Made by a program: the position numbers and the translations under genes. 17,933 nt of DNA from positions 1 through 17,933 of the forward strand of contig DVKW01000023.1 of the NCBI GenBank assembly GCA_018715855.1. Reading direction: 5' to 3'. Shown here in pieces: positions 1-8,234 of the stretch (positions within the stretch are counted from its first letter, which is position 1; each line of letters begins with the position of its first letter). A model generated the notes under the pieces. The model did no database searches. It worked only from the letters and a program-made list of their open reading frames with translations, and was not told the DNA's origin. This DNA comes from Candidatus Galligastranaerophilus intestinigallinarum (GTDB lineage: Bacteria; Cyanobacteriota; Vampirovibrionia; Gastranaerophilales; Gastranaerophilaceae).

Positions 1-1542
1 TTTTTAATTGATGGGGATTTTTGCTATTTTGCAAACGATATTGAATGTTCAAAATTAGGGGTAAATGAAGCTCTTGAAATTTTGAATAACCCTGAAATTA
101 AAAAAATTGCATTTGATATAAAAACAACCCTTCATAAATTTAATAAAATAGATGGCGTTATTGATGATATTATGCTATCTGGCTATGTTTTGGATTCTTC
201 AAGAAAATCAGATTTAATAAGCCAAATTCAAAACTTTTTAGATATTATTGAACCAAACGACCCTTATATTTTAGCAGGGTGTATTTATGACTTATCAAAC
301 ATTTATAGTGAAAAATTAACGGATAGAGAAAAAAAGCTTGCAGCCTTAGAATTAAAGCTTGCATACGTTCTATATAAAATGGAAGCTGTTGGCGTTTCAA
401 TTGATTCAGATTATATGAAAAAATTGAATGATGAAATTGATGAAAAAATAAAAGAATATGAAACAAAAATTTATGATGAGGCCGGGGTTAATTTCAACAT
501 AAATTCACCAAAACAAGTGGCAGATGTTTTATTCAATGTTTTAAATATAAAACCAAAGAAAAAAAATAAAACGGGCTATTCAACAAACGCTAAAATTTTA
601 GAAGAACTTGCAGAAACAAATGAGATTGCAAGAGATATTTTAGAACATAGAACCTATATGAAGCTAAAAACAACATACGTTGATAACTTGCCAAAACTTG
701 TTAAAGAAGATAACAGAATTCATACCCACTACAATCAAACAGTAACTACAACAGGCAGATTATCCAGTTCTGATCCAAACTTACAAAATATTCCAATCAG
801 AACAGAATTTTCAAATAGAATAAGAGCAGCTTTTGTTGCTAAAAATAGCGATTATGAAATATTATCAGCAGATTATTCTCAAATTGAATTAAGGCTTTTA
901 GCGCACATTTCAGGTGATGAAACCTTAAAAAATGCTTTTATAAACCATGATGATATTCATTCTGTTACTGCATCTAAAATTTTTGGGGTGGATATAAATT
1001 CAGTTACAAAAGAGATGAGAAGAAAAGCAAAAACCGTTAATTTTGGTATAATATATGGGCAAACAAGGTATGGTTTAGCCTCTTCACTTAATATAACGCC
1101 CTTTGAAGCGCAAGAATTTATTGATAAATATTTTAGGCAATACCCAAAAATAAGTTCCTACATAACAAATACTTTAATGGAAGCGCACCAAACAGGATAC
1201 GTTGAAACATTATTTGGAAGAAGAAGATATCTAAAAGAAGAACTAAATTCAAGGAATGCAAAAATCAGGGAATTTGCGGAACGTGCCGCTATAAATGCGC
1301 CATTGCAAGGAACAAGCGCTGACCTTATTAAAATGGCAATGGTTGATTTGGATGAAAAATTGAAAAATTACAGGGCAAATATTATAATTCAAGTGCATGA
1401 TGAACTTGTTTTAGAAGTTCATAAAAGCGAAATTGAAGAAGTTAAAGAAATTGTTTTAGCTTCAATGCAACTAAACCAACCCTTGGATGTTCCTTTGGAT
1501 GTTGACATTAAAACGGGCAAAAGCTGGATGGAGAGCAAATGA
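1..1542 (+). CDS. polA: DNA polymerase I, C-terminal part (5' end outside window)
   Basis: The frame is open from base 1, so this is a 5'-truncated gene; the TTG at 82 is an internal Leu, not the start. About 513 residues are visible: a degenerate 3'-5' exonuclease-like domain (roughly the first 110 residues) and then a complete family A polymerase domain. Motif A is DYSQIELR, motif B is the O-helix RRKAKTVNFGIIYG with the usual Phe, and motif C is VHDELV. These carry the catalytic Asp residues and the dNTP-binding Arg/Lys. The enzyme fills gaps in repair and replaces Okazaki primers. The exonuclease-like part lacks the expected metal ligands: the region matching E. coli GQNLKYD reads AFDIKTT, and the YxxxD motif is not recognisable. 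Proofreading is therefore probably absent, as in several family A enzymes. The 5' nuclease domain, if present, lies upstream. The stop overlaps the next start (ATGA). Identity is certain; loss of exonuclease is inferred. Confidence 0.96.
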   Translation, partial: FLIDGDFCYFANDIECSKLGVNEALEILNNPEIKKIAFDIKTTLHKFNKIDGVIDDIMLSGYVLDSSRKSDLISQIQNFLDIIEPNDPYILAGCIYDLSNIYSEKLTDREKKLAALELKLAYVLYKMEAVGVSIDSDYMKKLNDEIDEKIKEYETKIYDEAGVNFNINSPKQVADVLFNVLNIKPKKKNKTGYSTNAKILEELAETNEIARDILEHRTYMKLKTTYVDNLPKLVKEDNRIHTHYNQTVTTTGRLSSSDPNLQNIPIRTEFSNRIRAAFVAKNSDYEILSADYSQIELRLLAHISGDETLKNAFINHDDIHSVTASKIFGVDINSVTKEMRRKAKTVNFGIIYGQTRYGLASSLNITPFEAQEFIDKYFRQYPKISSYITNTLMEAHQTGYVETLFGRRRYLKEELNSRNAKIREFAERAAINAPLQGTSADLIKMAMVDLDEKLKNYRANIIIQVHDELVLEVHKSEIEEVKEIVLASMQLNQPLDVPLDVDIKTGKSWMESK

Positions 1543-1895
1543 AAAAATTTTATATTTTATTATTAATTCTTTTTTTGGGGCTTCCTGTTTTATCTAAAAC
1601 GGCAGATTCCAAAAATTTTTCAATGTCACAAGATAACCTTTTTATGGTTACATTATCTTCAATTCAAAAATTAAATTATAAAATTGTTGAAATGCAATCA
1701 ACAAGTGGCTACATTTTATTTAAAACACCAATGGGCGATGAATATTTAATAATGGTTTCAAACAATGGGAATAACACAGCCAATATAAAAATTTCAAAAT
1801 CAAAACAAGATTCGCCTTTGGCTGATGTTAGAAATTTAATTTTTACAGAAATTCAAAACAATTTGTATAACCTTCCAATAGAGGCAATTAAATGA
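1539..1895 (+). CDS. small exported protein of unknown function
   Basis: A 118-residue protein I do not recognise. It begins with Lys-Lys and a hydrophobic stretch at about residues 4-18 (LLLILFLGLPVL), followed by a polar region. This is a classical Sec signal peptide with a likely cut near residue 19-22; there is no lipobox Cys. The mature part of about 95 residues has alternating hydrophobic strands (YKIVEMQ, GYILFKT, EYLIMVS, ANIKIS) and a C-terminal helix, suggesting a small alpha/beta fold in the periplasm or on the cell surface. A GGAG ribosome binding site lies 6 nt before the ATG. The start overlaps the polA stop and the end overlaps the priA start, each by 4 nt, so it should be translated with these DNA enzymes even though it is exported. 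It has no Cys and no catalytic motif that I can see. The gene call is firm; the function is unknown. Confidence 0.85.
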   Translation: MKKFYILLLILFLGLPVLSKTADSKNFSMSQDNLFMVTLSSIQKLNYKIVEMQSTSGYILFKTPMGDEYLIMVSNNGNNTANIKISKSKQDSPLADVRNLIFTEIQNNLYNLPIEAIK

Positions 1896-3916
1896 AAAAA
1901 TATGCCCTATGCCTTGTTGATATAAAAACTTTAGGAACAAAAACTTTTTCATATTTAATTCCGGATAATATGAAAGATAAAATTAATATTGGAATTCCTG
2001 TTTTAGTTCCTTTTGGCAAATCAAGAGAAATAAAAGCTTACGTTGTCGGGTTTTCAGATTATTTGGAAGAAGGAATAAAGGCAAAATATATAAAAGATAT
2101 TCTTGATTTTGAACCAATGTTTAATCTTGAATACCTAAAACTTTTAGAATGGGTTTCAAACTATTATTTTTCAGACCTTCCAACCGTTTTAAAAACGGCA
2201 TTGCCATCTAAATTTTTTGAAAAAAATGTTAAAAATTATAGAACCCCAAAAAAGAAACAAATTATTTTTGAAACAGAATTTGATGAAAATGCTGTTCATA
2301 AATTATCAGATGAACAAGAAAAAATTTATAATGAAATAAACCACGTTAATGCGCCTGTAAGCCTATTATACGGTATAACAGGTTCAGGCAAAACGGAAGT
2401 TTATTTTAAATTAATTGAAGATACAATAAAAAAAGGCAAAAACGTTTTATTTTTAGCGCCTGAAATTGCCCTTGTTTCGCAATTAACAATAAGAACAATT
2501 AAAAGGTTTGGAAAAGACCCCGTTGCAATTTGGCATTCATCTATTACAGAAGCTGAAAAATACGCTGTTTGGCAAAAATTAAGGTCTGATGAAATTAAAA
2601 TTTTATTTGGTGCCCGCTCTGCCGTTTTTGCGCCAATTAAAAATTTAGGGCTTATTATTTTAGATGAAGAACACGATGATAGCTACAAGCAAGATGCAAA
2701 AGAACCAAGATATAATGCAGTTGAGGTTGCAAAAAAATTGGGGGCTTTATATGGAGCAAAAGTTATTTTAGGTTCTGCAACGCCTGATATTTCAAATTAT
2801 TATAGGGCGGTTAATTCAAATTCTTTGTTTGAATTAAAAACAAGATATAATAACGCTTCTCTTCCAAAAGTAACCGTTGTTGATATGAGGATGGAGCGGC
2901 AATTTAAAAATAACGGGCTTTTTTCAAAATTTTTGATAGATAAAATAAATGATAGAATTGAAAATGGCGAACAAACAATTTTACTTATAAATAGAAGGGG
3001 TTTTTCAACTTATACTCAATGCCTAAATTGCGGCAGTGTTATTGAATGCCCAAAATGTGCCATACCTTTAATTTACCACTCATCAACAAATTCTCATAAG
3101 TGCCATTATTGCAATTTTGAACTTAAAAATTTAGATATCTGCCCAAAATGCGAGGCTGACGCTCTTCAAAATTTTGGTGCAGGAAGTGAAAGAGTGGAAG
3201 AAATCGCAAAAACAATTTTTAAAGGTGCAAATATAAAAAGGCTTGATTCAGATGCATTATCTAAAAAAAATGAACATGTTGAAATTTTAAACGATTTTAA
3301 AGACGGGAAAATTGACATTTTAATTGGCACACAAATGATTGCAAAAGGGCTGGATAACCCAAATGTAACATTAGTTGGTGTTATAAATGCTGACCTTAGC
3401 TTTAATCTGCCGGATTTTAGAAGCACAGAAAGGGGCTTTTCAATTTTAACCCAAGTTGCAGGGCGCTCAGGCAGGGGCGAAAACAAGGGGGAAGTTATTT
3501 TTCAAACCTTTAATGCAGATAATGAATTTTTAATAAATGCTAAAAAACAAGATTATAAAACTTTTTATGAAAATGAAATTGAAACAAGAGAATTATTTGA
3601 TTATCCGCCTTTTTCATCAATTATAAGAATTATTTTAAAATCGAATAATATTTTTAGAGCCCAAAGAGCTTCAATGGAAATTGCCATGCGCCTTAAAGAT
3701 TGGATTGAAAAACTTTCTTTAACAGAAAGGCTGATTGTCCTAGGCCCTGTTCCTTGCGTTATAGAAAAGTTGAAAGGGGAGTTTAGGTTTAATATAATAG
3801 TTAAAAATAAACTGGATGAAAAGGGGCATTTCACCATTTTAAGTTTTTTAAAAAAAGTAATTTTGCCAAACGATATTAAAATGGTTGTAGATGTTGACCC
3901 TATGGATGTATTATAA
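1892..3916 (+). CDS. priA: primosomal protein N', replication restart helicase PriA
   Basis: PriA recognises stalled or broken forks and D-loops, unwinds the lagging arm with 3'-5' polarity and reloads the replicative helicase. The protein has 674 residues, a usual length for the family. The N-terminal 3'-DNA-end-binding domain spans about 1-105. The helicase core carries Walker A GITGSGKT (161-168) and DEEH (258-261), with GSATP at 294-298. Eight Cys in four pairs (377/380, 386/389, 404/407, 417/420) form the two zinc-binding sites within the second RecA domain. The motif GTQMIAKG and the Gln/Arg-rich motif QVAGRSGRG follow. A GAGG ribosome binding site lies 7 nt before the ATG, which overlaps the preceding stop. 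The next gene starts on the base after the priA stop. All key residues are present. Membership of a polA/helicase/nuclease operon fits a recombination-dependent restart role. Confidence 0.97.
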   Translation: MKKYALCLVDIKTLGTKTFSYLIPDNMKDKINIGIPVLVPFGKSREIKAYVVGFSDYLEEGIKAKYIKDILDFEPMFNLEYLKLLEWVSNYYFSDLPTVLKTALPSKFFEKNVKNYRTPKKKQIIFETEFDENAVHKLSDEQEKIYNEINHVNAPVSLLYGITGSGKTEVYFKLIEDTIKKGKNVLFLAPEIALVSQLTIRTIKRFGKDPVAIWHSSITEAEKYAVWQKLRSDEIKILFGARSAVFAPIKNLGLIILDEEHDDSYKQDAKEPRYNAVEVAKKLGALYGAKVILGSATPDISNYYRAVNSNSLFELKTRYNNASLPKVTVVDMRMERQFKNNGLFSKFLIDKINDRIENGEQTILLINRRGFSTYTQCLNCGSVIECPKCAIPLIYHSSTNSHKCHYCNFELKNLDICPKCEADALQNFGAGSERVEEIAKTIFKGANIKRLDSDALSKKNEHVEILNDFKDGKIDILIGTQMIAKGLDNPNVTLVGVINADLSFNLPDFRSTERGFSILTQVAGRSGRGENKGEVIFQTFNADNEFLINAKKQDYKTFYENEIETRELFDYPPFSSIIRIILKSNNIFRAQRASMEIAMRLKDWIEKLSLTERLIVLGPVPCVIEKLKGEFRFNIIVKNKLDEKGHFTILSFLKKVILPNDIKMVVDVDPMDVL

Positions 3917-6900
3917 ATGCTTATTTTTGGCAATCTAAAAACAAATAAAACAGAAATTTTAATTGAAAAATATGCTGAACTTTTAAATTCAGGCGTTAGT
4001 TCAGATGAAATTTTGGTTCTTGTTCAAAATTCAAAATTAAAAAATGAATTTATTGAAAAAACAAAAAAACTTTTAAAAATTGAAGCCATCACAAAATTCA
4101 ATGTTTATTCTTATTTTGGGCTTTGTTATAATAAACTTTTAGAATTTTACCCTTTAATTGAAGAAAAAATAAATTATGATGGTGTTGTTGTTTCACCTAA
4201 AACTTGCGGGTTAGAGGCTTCAAGGCATATTTTTAAAAATGCGATAGATAAAATTAATTTTAAAGGATACAATTCAAAGGTAAACCTTTTGCATCAATTG
4301 TTAAGAAGGCTTTCTTTAATTACAATGAACGATTTATCGGATGATGAAATTAAAGAAAGAACAAAAATTTTAAGGGAATCTTTTACATCTGATGTAAACC
4401 TTGCAATTAATATGTATAAAAAAGAAACCCTTAAATATAGAGCGTTTGATTACCTAAGGCAAGCGCAACTTTTTTCATACATTTTTAAAAATTCCCCTAA
4501 TCCTTATAAATACGTTTTTTTAGATGACGCTGATGAAATAACGCCTTTAATTTTTGATTATTTGAATTTTATTAAAAAGGATGTTAAAGAATTTTTTATA
4601 GCAACAGATAAAAAAGGGGGTTCAAGGGTTGGTTATCTTTGCGCCCAAGATACAGATTTTGAAGCATTTTTATGTGAAACACCAATTGTTTTAGAAGATG
4701 ATAAAAAAGGGGATGAAATTTATGATAACATTTCAAATAATTCCCCCGTTATTTTGGAAAACTTGAAAAATAAAGAATTTATAAGAGCGGATGAGATGGC
4801 AGAATATCTTGTAAATTCAGTTAATTCGCTTTTAGATAAAAGTGTTAAACCGAGTGATATTTTAATTGTAATCCCTGAAAATGACCAATTTTTAAAATTT
4901 TATTTAGATAAAATAAAATCTGAAATAAATTTTATTACAGGAAGTGAAAAAATTGAAGAAAATAAAACTGTTTCAGCCTTAATTTCAATAATGAAATTAA
5001 TTATAGAGCCAATTAATTTTAAAATTTCCCCCTATAAATTAAAAGGCTTATTGGGGCAGGTTTTAGGCTTTAGTTTGGATGATTCTATTCAAATTGCACA
5101 AGCTTATGAAGCAGATTTTGGCGCAAAAAACATTTTTGAAATTTTAGAAAATTACGTTGAAATCGGCAAAACAAAAGAATTTTTAAATTTAAAAGAAGAA
5201 TTAAAAGATAAAAAATTATCTGAAATTTTATTTAAAATAACAAATTTATTCATTGAAAAAAATGAAAATAATAAAACGGATTATGAAAAAATTAACCGCC
5301 TTTTAAAGCAATTAAGAGATTTTGAGGACATTTTTAAAACCTTTAATAAGTCTGAACTTTTAATTCAACTGGAAAACACAATAATATCAGAAAACCCGAT
5401 TTTTGAAGATGAATTAAAAGAAAATGCAATTAATGTTTCAAGCTTGCAGAAAGCAATTGATTTTAAAATTAAATCAAAATATCTTTTCTTGTTTGATTCA
5501 ACAAATGCTAACTGGATAAAACAAGATATAGGCCCATTATATAACGCTTGGGTTTTTCAAAAATTGAGAATTAAAAAAGATTTTACATTGGATGATAACA
5601 TCAATTTAACAAACAATAAAATTGCAAGAATGATGAGAAAATTATACCTTCTTCAAGATGGCGAAATATTTTTATTATCATCCATTTATAATTTTTTAGG
5701 AAATGAAAATTTTAAAGGGATAAAACATTTTTTTGTTGAAAATAAAAAACCGATTCCAAAATTTAATATAACCCCAAGGCCTGATCAAAAGCCTGTTTTA
5801 GAATATGAAAAAGGGCTAATGGCAGTAACTGCAGTAGCCGGTGCAGGCAAAACAACAATAATGCTGGCACTCATTATAAAACTTTTAGAAAAAGGAATAG
5901 CCCCCGATAACATTTTTGTTTTAACTTATATGGATTCTGCCGCAAGAACTTTTAGAGAAAGAATTAAAAATTCATTTCCCGATATGTCTGAACTACCCAA
6001 TATTTCAACAATCCATGGGCTTTCTATGAGAATTTTAAGAGAAAATAATAACCATGCGCATTTGGGGTTAGATGTTGATTTTGATATTATTGATGAAATT
6101 AAAAAATTAAAGTTAATAACAGAAATTTTATATACTGAAGGCTTTGATCCCAAAAATGCCCAAAATTATGAGAGGGCAATTTCAAGCTTTAAAAATTCAA
6201 AATTCAAAAATTATGAACTTTTAACCCCTTCTTTTAAAAGAATTTATCAAAAATACCAAAATTCTTTGAAAGAGTTAAATTTAATAGATTATGACGACCT
6301 TTTAATTTTATCTTTGGAACTTTTAAAAACAAATTCCAAAATAAGGGAATATTACCAAAATTTAGCTAAAGTTGTGATTGAAGATGAAGCGCAAGATTCA
6401 AGCGAAATTCAGCAGGAATTAATTAATATAATTGCTCATAAATTTGGAAATATTATTCGATGCGGCGATATTAACCAAGCAATAACATCAACTTTTACAA
6501 ATTCTGACACTAAAGGGTTTAAAAAATTCATTGAAAAAAGCGAAAATGTTACAATGAATTTTACCGCAAGAAATTCAACAGGGGTTATAAACGCTGCAAA
6601 CGATTTAATTAAAAGGGGCTTAAAAGTTTCAAAAACTTCATTTTATGAAATTGAAACAAAACCAATTGAGGGGAAAAACATTGTTAATAATAATGCCGTT
6701 AAATTGAAAATTTTTGATTTTGAAGAAGATGAAAAGAAATTTATAAAAGATAAAATAATTGAAATTAAAGAAAATGATAAAAATGCGACAATTGGCATTT
6801 TAACAAGAACAAATAAAGAGGCTGAAATTTTTGCTCAATACCTAAAAGAAAATATAAACGCAAAAATTATTACAAAATCGGATAGCATTTCTCAAAACCC

Positions 6901-7675
6901 TGTTTTTAAGGCGGTTTTAGCGATTTTTAATTTTATTTCAAACCCAATGAATAATATTATTATTTCAAACAACCTAAAAACCTTAATAGACCTTGGTTTT
7001 TACAAAAATGAAATTGAATTAATTGAAAAAATTAAAAACCAAAATTCACCTTTTATTTTGGAAAACAATGAAGATTCCCCCTATTGGTGGGATTTAAGAT
7101 ATTTTTTAGAGCTTGTAACCTTGCCTGTAGTTGAACTTGCGTTTAAAATCGGTGAATTTTATTTTATGAACAATAAAATAAAAAAAATAAATATAGCGCC
7201 AATTTCATCCATTGTTTCAAAAATTTATGCAACAGCAGGGAATTTTGAAGAAACCTTGAATAAAATGAATGAAATCAATAAAAAAGGCGGCTTTAATTTA
7301 AAATTAATTGATGATAACGACGAAACAAAACAAGGTGAAATTTATGTTATGACCCTTCATAAATCAAAAGGGGATGAATTTGATTATGTTTTTATTCCAA
7401 ATATGTATGATAAAAACTTAGGGCTTAGTTTAGATGAAATTAAATTGAAAGATGAAGTTAAAATAACTATAAATTTAAACAACAATAAAGAAGAAAACAA
7501 AAAACAAGATATTATAGATGAAAACCTAAGGCTTTTTTATGTGGGGCTTACAAGGGCAAGAAATGAAATTTATATAACAACGGCACTAGAATATAAAATT
7601 TTTAATAAAAAAACAAAAGTAAGGGCGTCTAAAATTTTTGAAATTTTAAGGGGGAATTATGATAGATACATTTAG
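3917..7675 (+). CDS. double SF1 helicase: inactive AddB-like half fused to UvrD/AddA-like half
   Basis: A 1252-residue ATP-dependent DNA helicase. The C-terminal half has a full UvrD-type set: Walker A AVAGAGKT (639-646, Lys645), motif Ia TYMDSAA, STIHGLSMRIL, motif II DEAQD (823-827), motif III CGDINQAI, motif V LHKSKGDEFDYVF (about 1147-1159) and motif VI FYVGLTRAR (1207-1215). The N-terminal half (about 1-620) follows the same plan but is degraded: its P-loop reads GNLKTNKT (5-12, Asn for the last Gly) and its Walker B reads FLDDADE (201-207). This resembles the non-catalytic helicase half of AddB or RecC. There is no nuclease domain at the C-terminus where AddA would carry one; the next gene supplies it. 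The start abuts the priA stop, with GGA about 10 nt upstream, so translation is probably coupled. The helicase call is firm; the AddB-AddA-like fusion interpretation is inferred from motif order. It may be an unnamed helicase family rather than a true AddAB. Confidence 0.88.
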   Translation: MLIFGNLKTNKTEILIEKYAELLNSGVSSDEILVLVQNSKLKNEFIEKTKKLLKIEAITKFNVYSYFGLCYNKLLEFYPLIEEKINYDGVVVSPKTCGLEASRHIFKNAIDKINFKGYNSKVNLLHQLLRRLSLITMNDLSDDEIKERTKILRESFTSDVNLAINMYKKETLKYRAFDYLRQAQLFSYIFKNSPNPYKYVFLDDADEITPLIFDYLNFIKKDVKEFFIATDKKGGSRVGYLCAQDTDFEAFLCETPIVLEDDKKGDEIYDNISNNSPVILENLKNKEFIRADEMAEYLVNSVNSLLDKSVKPSDILIVIPENDQFLKFYLDKIKSEINFITGSEKIEENKTVSALISIMKLIIEPINFKISPYKLKGLLGQVLGFSLDDSIQIAQAYEADFGAKNIFEILENYVEIGKTKEFLNLKEELKDKKLSEILFKITNLFIEKNENNKTDYEKINRLLKQLRDFEDIFKTFNKSELLIQLENTIISENPIFEDELKENAINVSSLQKAIDFKIKSKYLFLFDSTNANWIKQDIGPLYNAWVFQKLRIKKDFTLDDNINLTNNKIARMMRKLYLLQDGEIFLLSSIYNFLGNENFKGIKHFFVENKKPIPKFNITPRPDQKPVLEYEKGLMAVTAVAGAGKTTIMLALIIKLLEKGIAPDNIFVLTYMDSAARTFRERIKNSFPDMSELPNISTIHGLSMRILRENNNHAHLGLDVDFDIIDEIKKLKLITEILYTEGFDPKNAQNYERAISSFKNSKFKNYELLTPSFKRIYQKYQNSLKELNLIDYDDLLILSLELLKTNSKIREYYQNLAKVVIEDEAQDSSEIQQELINIIAHKFGNIIRCGDINQAITSTFTNSDTKGFKKFIEKSENVTMNFTARNSTGVINAANDLIKRGLKVSKTSFYEIETKPIEGKNIVNNNAVKLKIFDFEEDEKKFIKDKIIEIKENDKNATIGILTRTNKEAEIFAQYLKENINAKIITKSDSISQNPVFKAVLAIFNFISNPMNNIIISNNLKTLIDLGFYKNEIELIEKIKNQNSPFILENNEDSPYWWDLRYFLELVTLPVVELAFKIGEFYFMNNKIKKINIAPISSIVSKIYATAGNFEETLNKMNEINKKGGFNLKLIDDNDETKQGEIYVMTLHKSKGDEFDYVFIPNMYDKNLGLSLDEIKLKDEVKITINLNNNKEENKKQDIIDENLRLFYVGLTRARNEIYITTALEYKIFNKKTKVRASKIFEILRGNYDRYI

Positions 7676-8234
7676 TGCAAATTCTCTAAAAATTTTAGAT
7701 AGCTCCCTAAAAGAATTTAAAATGAGGTATCTATCTAACCTTTATTTAATTGAAGATAATGAAGAATTAAAGGTTGGGAATAAATTCCACAATATTATTT
7801 GTTATTACCTTAAAAATTTTGATATTGAAAAATTTAAAAAGGGGTTTAATAGCGTAGAACTTCAAATTTTAGAACAATTTATAAATTCTGAAATTGTTAA
7901 ATTTGCAATATCAGGTGATGAAAAATTTATTGAACAGCCTTTTTTTGTAAAAATTAACGATAAATATTTAACAGGAAGATTTGATGCCGTTATTAAAAAA
8001 AATGAAACCTATTATATTTTAGATTGGAAGATAAACAATCTTCCAAAGTCGCCGGAATCAGACATTCAAACGCTTGTTTACATTTATTCTCTATCAAAAC
8101 TATATAAAACAAAAAATATAAAAATGGTTTATTATTCCATTTTAAAAAATGAAAAATTTGAAATTAATATTGATGAAAATAAATTAAATGAAGCAAAAGA
8201 AAAAATAGTTCAAATTATAAATAAATTAATTTAA
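7659..8234 (+). CDS. PD-(D/E)XK nuclease, RecB/Cas4-like
   Basis: A 191-residue stand-alone nuclease of the PDDEXK_1 (RecB/AddA C-terminal, Cas4-like) type. Visible motifs in order: His44 in GNKFHNII (motif I), Asp109 in GRFD (motif II), Asp122-Trp-Lys124 (motif III), and Gln137 with Tyr141 in QTLVY, the Q-x-x-x-Y signature typical of this family. The N-terminus (FSANSLKIL...FKMRYL) resembles the usual opening of AddB/RecB nuclease domains. The four Cys that hold the iron-sulfur cluster in AddB and Cas4 are absent; the only Cys is residue 48. A strong AGGGGG site precedes the ATG, and the first 17 nt overlap the helicase gene. It most likely works with that helicase to resect DNA ends for recombination. 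The 3' end overlaps the convergent comM gene by 9 nt. The nuclease family call is firm; the partnership is inferred from context. Confidence 0.87.
   Translation: MIDTFSANSLKILDSSLKEFKMRYLSNLYLIEDNEELKVGNKFHNIICYYLKNFDIEKFKKGFNSVELQILEQFINSEIVKFAISGDEKFIEQPFFVKINDKYLTGRFDAVIKKNETYYILDWKINNLPKSPESDIQTLVYIYSLSKLYKTKNIKMVYYSILKNEKFEINIDENKLNEAKEKIVQIINKLI

Noticed and set aside
82..84. TTG as a start codon of the polymerase gene
   Set aside because: The same frame is open to base 1 and the translation upstream aligns with the exonuclease-like domain, so this is an internal Leu in a gene cut by the window edge.
3166..3933. Two minus-strand open frames of 106 and 110 codons inside priA
   Set aside because: They lie fully antisense to conserved PriA motifs, have no recognisable domain, and reflect low stop density opposite A+T-rich coding sequence.
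7659..8234. A Cas4 gene hinting at a nearby CRISPR system
   Set aside because: The Fe-S Cys are missing, no repeat-spacer array or other cas gene is in the window, and the overlap with a UvrD-like helicase fits a RecB/AddA-type nuclease better.
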